Positions 52,061 to 63,896 of a stretch of 64,000 nt of DNA are shown here, one piece after another. Position numbers and translations under genes: made by a program. Under the pieces are notes generated by a model. That model was not told where the DNA came from, made no database searches, and worked only from the letters and a program-made list of their open reading frames with translations. Each line of letters starts with the position of its first letter. The first letter of the stretch is position 1. Origin of the DNA: Pseudoips prasinana (taxonomy: Eukaryota > Arthropoda > Insecta > Lepidoptera > Nolidae); the NCBI GenBank assembly GCA_951640165.1, contig OX621238.1, positions 24,018,001 through 24,082,000 on the forward strand. The letters run 5' to 3'.

Positions 52061-53834
52061 GTAAAACTATAACGAGTTTATGTTTGCATCATTCTTTGTA
52101 TGTTTATATTGTAAATTGTAAAAAAAATGTGTAAAAGATTAAAATTTTTTCAGAAGATGAAAATGAAGCCCTTTTGACCAGGTATTTATTATATTCCTCC
52201 TACTTAGGCTTATTTTGAAAAGAAAAATATAAAATATATTTTGGAATTCAAAGATATTTTTAAAATAATTTTCTTTTACATTAATTAAATTAAAGTAATA
52301 AAAGTATAAGACTTCAGAAGGTTTTAAAATTTGATAACCATACATAATATATATTTATTTTATGTATGATTTTCATGTACATACGTCATACATTTATTTG
52401 CCCAGCGTTTATGAACCGATTTTGATTATATTATTCGTATTCGAATGGGTTAATTGCGACGTGGTCCCAAACAAATGGGATAGGATAAAATATAGTTTAA
52501 AAAGCGTAGTTTAAAAAAAAAAACAACTAAAAAGTATTTAATCATTTCACATTGCACTAAATTATTATGCAGTTTATTTAAATTATTTTAAAGCTAATTT
52601 TCTAGTGTTTTAATAAAATCCTCTGCTACGCTCCTCTCTGTCATTGAAAAGTCGCAATTAACACCCCCCCCCCCCCCCCCCCTATTTCTTTAGTACCCTT
52701 AGTACGTTATATCGGATTATGTGCTGTAAAGTAAACAATATTAAGCATATTATGAAGAAATTTTATATTATCTTGAAATATTCATTTTTATTCCTATTCA
52801 AACCATTGCTTATTTATACTACACAAGGAGGCTTTTAGTCTAATTGCAAGTAGACACGCATATACATATACATCAATGACGTCAATCTAATCTAGCGATT
52901 TATTATTGAATTAAGTGTATGAAGGGTATTATAGAATAATAATGTCCTCCTGGCCAAATTTTGCTCATGGCAACCAGTTTCGATAGAGATTAGCCATGTG
53001 TGCGTGATATATATATCGTACAAGTATGCTTAAAAACATATGCATTAATTGCAGGTGCTGAACTGACGGTACAGGAAAGAAGTTAGGTATGGGACCCATG
53101 GCTTCATGAGGTTCTTCGTGACCCAGGGATGTAACACTGCGAACTTTCAGACTCCGGACTGTTTGAAAATGTTTCTGAATAAAGAAAATTTCAATATCAC
53201 TCTACTGGGTCTAATTCTGGTTCTACTGGGTATAATTACTGGGACGGACCATAGTCCGACCCAGTAATTTGAATCAGGACTTCATTATCTGCATTATAAG
53301 CGTATTATTGAATTTCTCGTTGACATGCAACAATATGTCCAAACACGGATGGAATACTAGAGACCGTACTGTTTTCAAATTTCACGCAAGTTTGAAATAA
53401 TGAAATTAAATAATGAAATTTATATAGCACTTGGGTATTTACATACACTTGTACATGTCAAGCTCACAATGTAGGTATTACATAAACACAGTAATTAAAG
53501 CAACAGAATAATTTGAATTAGTCCGTCCGTGCGGTCTGTGTCGTCACATTTATTTTTAATATCCTTAAATAAATAATAAATAGCCAATTACTAAGCTATT
53601 ATTGTTACATTTGGAAATTGTATATTAAAATTAAAGAATTGAAAACAACGAGCAGTTGGCTAGCGGAAATGGCTCTCAACCAGTAGCTTAATTTAAGCGA
53701 CTAATACCTGAGGGCACCCTTATGGGGTTCGGGCCACAGCTCAGGCGGCCGCTGAAGTAAAAAAAACTTGTGTGTACTTATGTACACGCGTTAGAAGTTA
53801 TACTTCTTAATATACAACTTGAACATAGTTATCA
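52061..53834. other. Non-coding stretch with poly-C and hairpin
   Basis: Bases 52664-52682 are 19 C. Bases 52940-53015 are a minus-strand piece of the third SINE family (ATAATGTCCTCCTGGCC, GAGATTAGCCATG). Bases 53231-53262 form a hairpin (ATTACTGGG, CGGAC, loop CATA). No gene recognised. Confidence 0.55.
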
Positions 53835-53947
53835 ATTTTCATACCACCTAGAACTAACGTCATGCTGTTATTTTTTACGATGCGCGCGCACGATGCGCGC
53901 GCATCGTAAAAATTCACTCTCATACATTTTCATACCACCTAGAACTA
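53835..53947. repeat. 91-bp duplication bracketing a GC hairpin
   Basis: A 22-bp direct repeat (53835-53856 and 53926-53947) brackets a segment whose core, 53874-53914, is a perfect 17-bp stem (TTTTTACGATGCGCGCG with its complement) around CACGATG. Confidence 0.8.
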
Positions 53948-53950
53948 GCT

Positions 53951-54233
53951 AGTTTAATCGGGGGCGCGCAAGAGCGACTTTTAAAAAATACAAAATATTA
54001 ATTGTAGAGACAAGTTTATTGTTCGACGATCGAACATCAAGTGCCAGTTACAATATGGCAAACCTTATTCTAAAACAGAGTGGGAGGTGGAACAGACCAC
54101 CGGGATGAGCAACGTATGCATAAAAGTTGTTTTGACGGATGCAGCCTGAGTCCCGACAGACTGCTGACTCTATGAAAGGATGTTTAGTCTACCAGGTCGC
54201 ATGGAACCTTCTGGAATATATGCACGCGTAACT
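53951..54233 (-). repeat. 3' LTR, 283 bp
   Basis: Read on the minus strand it starts AGTTACGCG directly after a purine-rich tract and ends GATTAAACT, giving AGTT...AACT ends. Its last 171 bp (53951-54121) recur at 61287-61457. Confidence 0.75.
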
Positions 54234-54244
54234 CCTCCCTCATC
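54234..54244 (-). promoter_or_regulatory. Polypurine tract
   Basis: The minus-strand sequence GATGAGGGAGG lies immediately before the LTR start AGTTA, as expected for the plus-strand primer of reverse transcription. Confidence 0.65.
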
Positions 54245-54371
54245 AGGATCGACATTTACCGAAGATATAGGATTCGGTAAATTTCGATTAAACATTTTTG
54301 ATAGATTATTTTTATACACGTCAATAAAAAGGCTTATAATTAAAATTATATATAAAACAATGGTCCAGACA

Positions 54372-55964
54372 CTAACACTTTTCACAACAAAAGCCTTTGT
54401 TTTCACTTGCACTATTATCTTCACTTTTGTGTACAGCATACGAGAGGAACCGCAGGTTTTTGAGGTCCACTCCTTCCAGGTTCAGGAGCTTTGTAGTATT
54501 TGGCACATGTGACTTAATTGCAGGTAAGTTAATTAGCGATAGTTTTTCATAGGTGATTTGTTCTGTTTCAATCTTATGCATTCTTAGAGTCACATTATGT
54601 ATTTGGATAGTACATGAATCGTCTATCGTAAGTATATATGTACCTCGAAGAGTTTGTCGAGACACCTCACTCTCACAGATTCTGCTTAGTACGGCATTCA
54701 TTCTTGTATATACTATCCATCGATTCGGCTGGAAAAGTTCTATTCGAAAGTTTTCAATTTCTATAGGAGTTTGTTTACAGGAGCTGATGTTGTTAATGTA
54801 TTGCATTAGGTCTTTTATACAAAAATCTTCGTTGAGTTGAAAACCATTTTCTTCGATGCACAGGAAACGTGATCTGTCGATTTCTTTGCAAGGCTTGGCA
54901 AATGATTTGACCTCAAACCCTTTTGCTATTAGGTAAGGATATTTGGGTATAATAATAAGGGTACGATTATTAGATAATATTGGGATGGGTAATAGTCTAT
55001 AATAAGAATATGTGTCTGTTTTAACAAGTGGAATCTCCAAGATGAACGTTATCTTACTTTCGCTATAATAAGATTTAATTGCTATAGTTCCTTCAATTTT
55101 TACTAGGTTCTCAGGCAAAACTGGGTATATAAGCTTATCAGAATTTTCAATCTTTTTTAACAAGAAAAGCAAATTATCTGACTCAATGATTGACTGGTGT
55201 AGGATGCCTGACTTACTGAATGCTACGGCAGTTTCTATCTCATTAAGTTTGATGTAAATATTTTGAAAATTATGTAGTAATAAATTATAAGTGTTCAGTA
55301 TACGATTTCCTATATAGTTTAGATGTCCTTTTATTGTAATTGAATTTATTTTTTCATCTAAATGTTTTATATTTTCATCAAGCTTATTAAGGTTAGTATG
55401 TATAACTTGGGTAACATTTACTAGGCTTCCCACCATTTCGGATATCAAGGTAATTTTCTTATTATTAATATTTTGCTGAGTCTTTACTTATTTTATCAAT
55501 CTGTCGTATTTAATGGCATCTTCATTATCTAAATTCCCTGTGATTATTTTTATGATTGATCCTAAAGGGTTTAAGAGACCTCTCTTTATCTTATAAGACG
55601 GTACTAACTGCTTATATTTGCTAATAGTTATATTATATACATATTCTACTTGGTTTTTAGAATCTAGATAATCGTTCTTAAAACTAATATTTAAGCAATT
55701 GTCGACTAAATAGTTTAACTGAGAGTAAAATTGAATGTTACCATCTAAGTCTGAGTAAATATTCTTAAAATCTAAAATCTTAATTAATATCCATTTATCA
55801 TTACTAATGGATGCAATCCCTTCCCGTATGGGTAGAATTCCCGGGTTATCATTCACGGGCTGAAGTTGAAGGGCCAGCAACTGGGTCGCTGTTGTTATCA
55901 GCAGGAACATCGGGAGGTTTCTGTGGAACACGTTTAATGTCTTTAACAGGCACTCGTGTGTCAC
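54372..55964 (-). pseudogene. env: Errantivirus-type envelope gene, one stop and a 3' frameshift
   Basis: This is the remnant of a membrane glycoprotein of the type that lets errantiviruses spread between cells. The frame opens at 55964, overlapping the end of the integrase region by about 115 bp. A hydrophobic stretch near residues 18-35 could be a signal peptide. A basic site (KIKR) near residue 125 is followed by a Gly/Leu/Ile-rich segment that resembles the cleavage site and fusion-peptide region of F-type envelope proteins. A TAA at 55488-55490 interrupts the frame, which continues without shift to 54372. The C-terminal transmembrane helix lies in another frame (54439-54170), so a frameshift occurred near 54400. 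Several NxS/T sites and paired cysteines are visible. Confidence 0.8.
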
Positions 55965-58900
55965 GTTTATGTATGATTACAGGGGCAATGTTTCTTTCAA
56001 GATCACCCGAAACTTTTGATTTGGTGTAGCGAGGTTTGTCTTTGCTACGACGTTTGTTAGTACCTTTAACAAATACATGTTCTTCAGGTTTTATTTTAAA
56101 AGACGTTTCTCCACCCCGTTTGTTTATTATAGCTTGCTTTTTCTCCGTGATTTTGTCCGTTAAGAATTTATATAAATGTCTAGTGCGTTTATTGTGATCA
56201 TTTATTAGTTTTTGCATGTATTGTTTATCAAATCTAGTATCAAATATATTATTAGAGTCTGTATGACCAAAGACAACTTCGAAGGGTGTGAACCCTGTAG
56301 TTGAATGAATAGTCTGATTGTATGCCATAATGGCGTAGGTCATGACAGATGCAATATCCGTAAGTTTATGTTCATATTTGGCTAGTCTGTATATTTCTAA
56401 TATAGTTGAATGGAATCTTTCAATCAGCCCCATTGAGTTTGTGTTATTTGGTGTTCCTATGTGCATTTCTATCTTGTGTAGGGATAATAATTCTTTGATG
56501 AGAGCATTATTGAACTCTGAGCCTGCATCAGAACTGACCTTTTGGGGAGTTCCATAAAATGAAAAATAATTTATGAGAGCTTTTACAACTTCAGGAGTAG
56601 ACCGGTTGCTTATTTCAAAAGCTTGACCAAGTTTGCTGAAAGTATCCAATACAGTTAGAAAATATTTTCCTTCGATGGAAAATAGATCTATAAATATTTC
56701 CTCGAATGGTTTTTTCTGAGTTTGAGTAAGTTGTAATGCAGGTTTGTAAGGATTTCGATCATATTTCATTTTTTTACAGGTTTCGCAACTATTTATAATA
56801 GCCGAAATTGATTATTCCATATTAAACCAATAGTATGTACGCTTAAGGCGGACTAACGTTTCTTTAATACCCCGATGGCACGTTTTTCCTGTATGGTATT
56901 TAAGAACGATTTGGCGTTGTTCATTTTCATCTTGAACAAGTACAACTCGTTCGGTACACTCTAGAAATTGAACGGAGTCTTTTTTAAAAAGTTGAATTAT
57001 AATCTGTGTGAACTGACGTCTGTGTTATTTATCTTCAAAATAGATAAAATACTTTACATTATTTCTGATATATTCTTTTAAAAATTGTTTCACTAGTTCC
57101 GAGTTATTTAAAGGTAAGTGCACTTCGAGAAATCGTTGCCTATTCGTAGATATATCCTTGACTGATAATTGATTTCGGTGCCATGTATAGACTAGAATAA
57201 GATTTGGTTTTGTGTCTATGGCTTCTTTTAAAATAGGGATACCTGTTGATTCTAATTCATCAGCAGAGTGAATGGTATCTTGGTTTTCAGATGCAGTATC
57301 TGTCCCACTAGATGGTGAAGGAATAGAATAAGTAGAGCTATGTTTTCTAGATTCTGCGCCATCTGAATCTGATGATATACTAATAGATCGATTTACTTCC
57401 ATAGATACATCCGACGTACTATCTTTATCTATTGCATTTAACTTAATTCTGGAGAACGCATCTGCGTTAGTATTTTGTGATCCATTTTTATAAATAACTT
57501 GAAAATCATAGGCTGCTAAATATAAGCGCCAGCGCGTTAACTTACTGTTGGGTTCCTTAAGGGCGTGTAACCAAGCTAATGGTCTGTGGTCAGTATATAT
57601 AAAGAACTTTTGTCCATATAGATAAGGCTTGAAATGTTTTACTGCCCAAATAATCGCTAATAGTTCCTTTTCTATTGTACTGTAGCGAGTTTCGGCATCA
57701 TTTAGAGTCCGAGTTGCGTATGCTATGGGCTTGTCGCTACCTATAGGACCTTGTGATAATACGGCTCCAAGCGCCATATTTGATGCGTCTGTGGTTAGCA
57801 CAAACTGTTTTGAGAAATCTGGATACTGAAGAAGGGGAGCATTAACTAATAGTTCTTTGCATTTTTCAAAAGCTGATATGAAATCCTCATTAATTACTAC
57901 CTTACAATTCTTCTTTAGGCATGCTGTCAAGGGTTTAGTTAATTTTGAAAAGTCCTTGATAAATTTTCTATAATAGCCGATTAATCCCAAAAAGCTCTTA
58001 ATTTCGGTTTGAGTTTTTGGTACAGGAAAATCTAGTACAGCTTTAATTTTATCTTCGTTGGGTTTAAGACCCTTATTGGTTATAGTATGGCCTAAATATA
58101 AAACTTCCTTCCTTAGAAATTCAGTTTTGTCCAGTTGAACTTTTAGATTATTTTCTCTTAGACGATCGAAAACCTTTCTAAGCTTTTCGACGTGTTCTTG
58201 CAGGCTAGACCCATAGACAATTATGTCATCTAGATATACCATGCAATGCGTGCCTTGCAAACCACGCAAAATGCTGTCCATAGCCCGTTGAAACGTGGCT
58301 GGAGCTGTCTTAAGGCCAAAAGGCATTCTTTTGAACTCGAAATGTCCTGCTTGCGTGCTAAATCCTGTTTTACTACGATCAGACTCTTCTACTTCTATTT
58401 GATGGTAGCCACTGGCTAGATCTATTGTAGTGAAGTAAGTAGATTTGCCTAATTTATCAAAAAGATCTCAGATATTGGGCAAAGGATATTTATCGTTGGT
58501 AGTTATTTCATTCAGTCTCCTATAATCGATAACTAGCCTATATTTAATTTCATTAGAAGCGTCTATTTTTTTGGTTACGAGATGTACAGGAGCGTTCCAT
58601 GGCGAATGAGATTCTTGTATGACATTATCTTTTAATAGTCTTTGTACTTGGCTATCTATCTCTGTATTAACAGCTTGAGGTTGTCGGTAAGGTTTAACGT
58701 ATATTAGGTCTTCAATTTTGGTTCGAATTTGATGTTTTACCTGACTAGTGAAGGATAAAGGTATTTGGTCCGAATGGAAAATATCTCTATATTCATAACA
58801 TAATTTACTAATGACAGCACGTTCTTCCTCATTCATATGATCAGTCCGCAACCTTTGCAAATTCTCTTTTAAAATGTTATCTAATTCGCAATCTTTCAAC

Positions 58901-59560
58901 GACGTAAGACAGTGCAATAGATTAATATCAGGTTCATATTTTTGAACCTTGAATTTTTTTTTAAATGTTAATGTTACTTGGCATTCTGAAGTATTTTGTA
59001 TAATAGTTTCTGCAGACCCATCTCTGAATGTAACTAAAGCTGAAGGCATTCGTACACCCTTCCCGAAATCGGTGTAATCAAGGATGGCGTCTCCATTGTA
59101 TAGATTAGTAGGTAATTTAATTTTAGTTTCAGATCGAGGTTCCAAAATTACTTGGCTTGGAGGCCTATATATGATAGGTATTTCGGTATTATGGGTACGC
59201 AGAACACGGTTGTCCATATCTATGTTTGCACCTAATTGCGTTAACAAATCGGAACCAATGAGGCCATCATAATTGGAATCTACATCATACACGAAGAATT
59301 TATGTTTTAAATCACATTTAAACGTTTGTAAAAGAGGAATATAAATTACCTTGTCATGTTGACTTCGAGCGTGCGTGCTGATCACTTGAAAAGGCTCTAT
59401 ATATTTATAATTTGTAAAATATTCATCAGCTTTTCGAGGACTGATGAATGATCGAGTGCTACCTGTATCAATCATAAATTTTGATTCTATTTCTGATATC
59501 AAAATATAGGGTAATTGGTCTAATTTATTATTATTAATTATCTCCGATTCGTACTGGAGG
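55849..59560 (-). pseudogene. pol: Pol polyprotein: protease, RT, RNase H, integrase; three nonsense codons
   Basis: One reading frame runs through pol without indels. Protease: active-site DTGS at about 59467. RT: core begins near 58700, catalytic YLDD near 58230. RNase H: LTTDAS near 57790 and YTDHRP near 57590. Integrase: an HHCC zinc region near 56900-56780 and a D,D35E core with Asp residues near 56686 and 56527 and Glu near 56419. Stops lie at 58468-58470 (TGA, inside RT), 57025-57027 (TAA, before integrase) and 56812-56814 (TAA, inside the zinc region). The frame opens upstream of the protease and overlaps the gag end, in the -1 frame relative to gag, consistent with ribosomal frameshifting. 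Confidence 0.92.
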
Positions 59561-60839
59561 CCGCTATTTGAAAATTTTCATCTTCAGATATGCCTACTGT
59601 ATCGAATTGTAGATCGGTGTCGGAAAAATTACAATTTGGCTCTATATTTTCAGTGTATTCGTAGTTTTCATTGAACTCATTTTCATTATAGCCAAAATTT
59701 TCTAAGTATTCACTGTCGTTGCCATCTGAATATAAATTATTTACCCTTGGGGCTGGAGTGGCAGTGCGCATTGATACATCAGTATCTAATTTTTGAGGTC
59801 CAAACCCAAAGTTGGGGTGACCATGTTGAGGTTTATTAAAATTATTCTGCGGAGGGATATTATTAAATGTTTTGTAACCTTGATGCTGCGGTGGAATACC
59901 AAATTTAAATTGTTGTTGGTTTGGTGTACCATATCTAAATTGTGTTTGGTTTGGTGGACCGAACTTAACTAATTGTTGCTGATTTGGTATGCCATATTTA
60001 AATTGCTGTTGATTAAAGTTAGGTCTAAAACCTGTTGGCTGCATTTGGAAATTTTGTTTGTAACCCTGAATATTAGGTTTATAACCTTGTATATTAGGTG
60101 GGGCGTTAAATTTAAAGTTCTGTGGCTGAGGGTTTTTATCAAAAGTGGAATTTTGTACAGGGTTGGCGGTATAAAATTGTTTTAAGCCAAACTTTTCTAC
60201 ATAGGGGTTATGTGGCACTGAACTATCGTTAGGTGTGTGTAGTTTAATAGAACTATTTGGTTTTAACATTTTATTCCTAGACGTATACTGATATTGGAAG
60301 TTAACCTCTTCTAGCACTATGCTGAGAGCTTTCTCCAATGTAGAGCATCCTTTTAGTCGAACAATACGAATTAAATCTTCCGGCAAGTTGTATAGAAAAA
60401 CATTCATGGCCATATTGTCGTAAATGGTGATTTTACTATTACGTAAATTTATGTCGTTCTCTAAATTTACTTTCGACAATAGGGTACTTTTCACGTGTTG
60501 TATTCTACTACAAAAATCAAGATAAGACTCAGTATTATTAATTCGTAATGTTTCTAATTCTATGGCTATACATTCTTCGGAACGAGGATTTCCGAAATGT
60601 TGGGTGAAAACATTTTTTAATTGAGTCCACGACTGTATATCCTGTCGTTCACTAATAAGCGCGGCGGCTCTACCGATTAACTTACTAGTTATGGTATGAA
60701 AAACGTATAAATCTTGGTCCGCATTTCCGGTATCTCTATATCTATCAATTACATACTCACACTTAATTATAAAAAGATTTAAAAGTTTTTCATCCCCGTC
60801 AAATTTCGGGATAATAGAAGATATTTCCCTAGGAATCAT
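59538..60839 (-). CDS. gag: Gag of errantivirus-type element (433 aa)
   Basis: This is the structural protein that packages the element RNA. Residues 1-190 form the capsid-like region (IIPKFDGDEKLLNLFIIKCE, then WTQLKNVFTQHFGNPRSEEC, LDFCSRIQHVKSTLL and FLYNLPEDLIRIV). Residues about 215-340 are a low-complexity tail rich in Gln, Phe, Asn, Pro and Gly with repeated NQQQFKYG-like and NIQGYK words. The C terminus is acidic. No CCHC zinc knuckle is seen, which is usual for insect errantiviruses. The ORF is intact, with the ATG at 60839 about 430 bp after the primer-binding site. Pol follows in the -1 frame with a short overlap. Confidence 0.85.
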   Translation of the reverse strand: MIPREISSIIPKFDGDEKLLNLFIIKCEYVIDRYRDTGNADQDLYVFHTITSKLIGRAAALISERQDIQSWTQLKNVFTQHFGNPRSEECIAIELETLRINNTESYLDFCSRIQHVKSTLLSKVNLENDINLRNSKITIYDNMAMNVFLYNLPEDLIRIVRLKGCSTLEKALSIVLEEVNFQYQYTSRNKMLKPNSSIKLHTPNDSSVPHNPYVEKFGLKQFYTANPVQNSTFDKNPQPQNFKFNAPPNIQGYKPNIQGYKQNFQMQPTGFRPNFNQQQFKYGIPNQQQLVKFGPPNQTQFRYGTPNQQQFKFGIPPQHQGYKTFNNIPPQNNFNKPQHGHPNFGFGPQKLDTDVSMRTATPAPRVNNLYSDGNDSEYLENFGYNENEFNENYEYTENIEPNCNFSDTDLQFDTVGISEDENFQIAASSTNRR

Positions 60840-61266
60840 ATTTAGAGAGATCTTAAATTTTTATATAATTATATTGCGAACAATAAAAATACGCAGGTAA
60901 TTTTACTATACTACTATCTGCAATTATTTAATTACAGTTCTTAGAATTAAATGCTTACTATACCGATGTGGTGTATAGAGTTGCAAATAAGATAACGTTC
61001 AATTGCGTGGGCGATGGTCGGTCCCGTAATATCACAAAATCTTATTTATAAACTATCTGAATAAGAAGGAAAGACAAGGAATAGCAATGTGGGTCTACTC
61101 ACAGGTTCTCCATTCTCTCCAGAAGTCAGCTCAGCGGCACCTTACGTTTGCAGTGTATACGTTGAACAATTAAACAAATTTATTTGGTTCGAAGGATTCC
61201 CGTAACCGAATTTTGAAGCTCGAACCGATTGTGTGTTCTTGAAGCACGATTTTTCGGCGTTTTACG

Positions 61267-61287
61267 TTAATCCGAACGGCTGCGCCA
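61267..61287 (-). promoter_or_regulatory. Primer-binding site
   Basis: Directly after the LTR end (TTAAAC) the minus strand reads TGGCGCAGCCGTTCGGAT. TGGCGCAG is the start of the tRNA-Ser-type site used by many errantiviruses. Confidence 0.7.
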
Positions 61288-61457
61288 GTTTAATCGGGGG
61301 CGCGCAAGAGCGACTTTTAAAAAATACAAAATATTAATTGTAGAGACAAGTTTCTTGTTCGACGATCGAACATCAAGTGCCAGTTACAATATGGCAAACC
61401 TTATTCTAAAACAGAGTGGGAGGTGGAACAGACCACCGGGATGAGCAACGTATGCAT
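61287..61457 (-). repeat. Truncated 5' LTR, 171 bp
   Basis: It matches 53951-54121 with one difference. The first 112 bp of the LTR (U3 side) are missing and replaced by CGTATCGCATCG, so the promoter region is largely lost. Confidence 0.85.
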
Positions 61458-61550
61458 CGTATCGCATCGTAAAAATTCACTCTCATCATTTTTCTCCATC
61501 GCGCCAAAAGAAGTTTAACTTCAAAAAGATGGAATTCGAAATGGGGGTCA

Positions 61551-61732
61551 GGGCCTCTAGCACGAGTTCCTGCAGTTTACTTACTCGATCACACGTACAG
61601 TTTCTCCCATACATTGAGCACCAGCGCCTCTCGCGGAAACTATTAAGAACTAAAATTCTGGTGCTCAATGTATGGGACGAAACTGTACGTGTGATCGAGT
61701 AAGTAAACTGCAGGAACTCGTGCTAGAGGCCC
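61551..61732. repeat. Long hairpin: 74-bp arms, 33-nt loop
   Basis: Bases 61551-61624 and 61658-61732 are perfectly complementary except for one extra G in the right arm (within GTTTC[G]TCCC). The arms start GGGCCTCTAGCACGAGTTCC. No ORF spans it meaningfully. It could be a young MITE or the source of a hairpin RNA. Confidence 0.93.
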
Positions 61733-62741
61733 AGATCACTTGCACGGGATTAACGATCACGTGTTAAGGGCGCAACGCGATCCTCGCCGCTGAGGATCCT
61801 ACCCTAGCTAGCCTGCAGGTTTGAACAGGTTTATTATTTTTATGGCAACACGAGGTAGCAGGCCAGAGCCTCATTCTTGGTGGTACACATCGTGCCTCAG
61901 AAATCATTATAAGAAGTCGGTTCTGTGCTGATCTTTTCGTGCATGTCGGACCAGCCGTGGAAGCAGTTCATAAAAGCGCTGGACGAGAGTCACGGGTTTA
62001 GGCTCATTTGCTTTAGTTGTACTAATCTCATAGCACATGACTGAGTAGAATAAATGGTTGGTGCTTCATGAAGGCATATCTTATGATAGATATTTGTCTT
62101 GATGAATACATAGACTAAATCGCGTGCAAAAACGAGTATTATAGTTAGTGAGTGTTTGGATTAATTTTCACAATACAGAGAGTAGTTATGGGAAATTGTC
62201 AATTGAATTCGGTGGCAAACAGAATTTTATATTGAGGTGAGGAGAGACGGCTAAACGGTTTACGATTCGTTGAGTCCATGTTACGAAACTATTTTCAATG
62301 TTTTTCAAATTAAGTAATACCGCTAATACTATGTACAAAATAGAAATAAAATATCATTCATATTATATTGATAAAGGAAATATTAACTTTAATAAGTATA
62401 CTACATTAATAAAATAGCATTATGTTTCCTAATAAGATAGATTTATTTTATCCATCTTCGTGTTCTCAGTGGTGATAAATCAAATATACTCGTCTTTCTG
62501 AGTAAACAGTAAAAAGTCAAACACGACATGTGATATAGGGGAAAAGTGTTTATCTGTCGAGGTAAAAAGTGATGCGGGGCGTAGGGTCGATCGAAATCTT
62601 ACAATCAACCATCGCTAAGGATTATTGCCACGTTTTTAGGTGTTATGCGGGCGGCCATGATGACAATTAAAGTCAGACTTTCACTCCTAAACAACACCCA
62701 AATTCATCACATAGATACGCAGTCAGTTATAGATATTTACT
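61733..62741. other. Non-coding stretch
   Basis: No gene recognised. Confidence 0.5.
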
Positions 62742-62960
62742 TATCGTATGGGCAGTGGTTACCCTAGTGTCGGAGTTGTCAAGCCGTCATAGGCCTCCGA
62801 TATGGCTTAACGACTGTTGCCTAAGGGATACTCCGAAGCACGGATATGCTCAGATATTAAACCACTTTGGTGGTCACCCATCTATGGACTGACCGCGAGC
62901 TTAGTTGCTTAACCTCACCGATCACTTTCGGACCGGTGAGCTATAGATGATCGGCTGCCA
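62742..62960 (-). mobile_element. 5S-rRNA-derived SINE, uninterrupted copy
   Basis: On the minus strand from about 62940: GTGATCGGTGAGGTTAAGCA, ACTAAGCTCGCGGTCAGTCC, ATAGATGGGTGACCACC. This tracks the 5S rRNA internal control region (GATCACCGA.GTTAAGCA...GGATGGGTGACC). The non-5S body ends CTAGGGTAACCACTGCCCAT, as in 36355-36668. It is SINE3-like. Confidence 0.8.
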
Positions 62961-63663
62961 AAGTGTTTTCTGAGTGCTTTCGCGCAGAGTAAACGTTTAG
63001 CTATCGATCCCGGTTGTTGTCATTAAACTATATCGGACTGCTATCGGTTGGCTTGGATAATTCTGACTCTAGGGATACCACGATAAAGAACAGTAAAGTA
63101 CGTCCGACATACAAACACACGCTAAGTCAACATTCAATTTGACACACATATTTTCGTCCAGTTTTGATTGCATTATTACTGTCCCAGTTGGAATGACAGC
63201 TGTGAACTAATTAGTGAAAAGGATCGTTAGGAAAAGATTACTGATCATCGTTTTTCTCTATTCTATGGTTTTGCGCATATCTATACAATCTCCGGATTCA
63301 GTGGGAATATACTCATATGAAATTTATTTTAAATGGAGAATCCACCAAATTATATTAAGAGCTAATAAGTTTTGTATTATGACTGGAAATGTCACTACTT
63401 AGCTTTATTTTCTTCTGTAAGTCAATAATATTTACTTTTAAGATCTCTCTCACTCGGAATCCACGAAAGTTTATTGTTTGAAACGGAAGTCATGCTCGGT
63501 AAAATCTGTAAAAGCAATCTTCGCATCGCATTTAATGCATCGAAGTATTTTCAACCCTTTGAACTCGGAAATACGATTAGTTTCGAATTCGCTTCGACTG
63601 TTTATTGTTTTAGTCAAAACATTCAGAACAATAACGTATTGGCATATATAATAATATCTGGGG
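62961..63663. other. Non-coding stretch
   Basis: No gene recognised. The short open frames at 63214-63402 and 63474-63698 have no motif, and the second runs into the SINE. Confidence 0.5.
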
Positions 63664-63896
63664 ACAATGTCACACAGATCATCCTAGCCTCAAACTAAGC
63701 AAAGCTTGTACTATGGGTACCAGGCGACGATATACATACTTATATAGATAGATAAATACTTATATACATAGAAAACATCCATGACTCAGAAACAACTATT
63801 CGTGCTCATCACACAAATATTTGCACTTACCGGGATTCGAACCCAGGACCACCAGCTTCGTAGGCAGGATCACTACCAACTAAGCTACGGTGACCG
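63664..63896 (-). mobile_element. tRNA-headed SINE, full length
   Basis: On the minus strand: CACCGTAGCTTAGTTGGTAG (A box), GGGTTCGAATCCCGG (B box), GTGCAAATATTTGTGTGATG, GTTTCTGAGTCATGGATG, then CATAGTACAAGCTTTGCTTA, GTTTGAGGC. Both Pol III boxes are canonical. The tail is shared with 6087-6300 and 47497-47590. Confidence 0.88.

Larger units (their letters stand above)
53951..61457 (-). mobile_element. Errantivirus-type Ty3/gypsy element with env, defective
   Basis: On the minus strand the order is truncated 5' LTR (61287-61457), primer-binding site, gag, pol in a -1 frame, env and 3' LTR (53951-54233). The shared 171 bp of the two LTRs differ at one base (near 54026). The PBS resembles the tRNA-Ser type of errantiviruses. 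Pol has three in-frame stops, and env has one stop and a late frameshift, so the copy is dead as an autonomous unit. Confidence 0.9.

Noticed and set aside
53951..61457. Functional endogenous virus
   Set aside because: Three stops in pol, one stop and a frameshift in env, and a 5' LTR lacking most of U3.
63820..63896. Possible tRNA gene on the minus strand
   Set aside because: Canonical Pol III boxes, but it is continuous with a SINE body and tail shared with two other loci.
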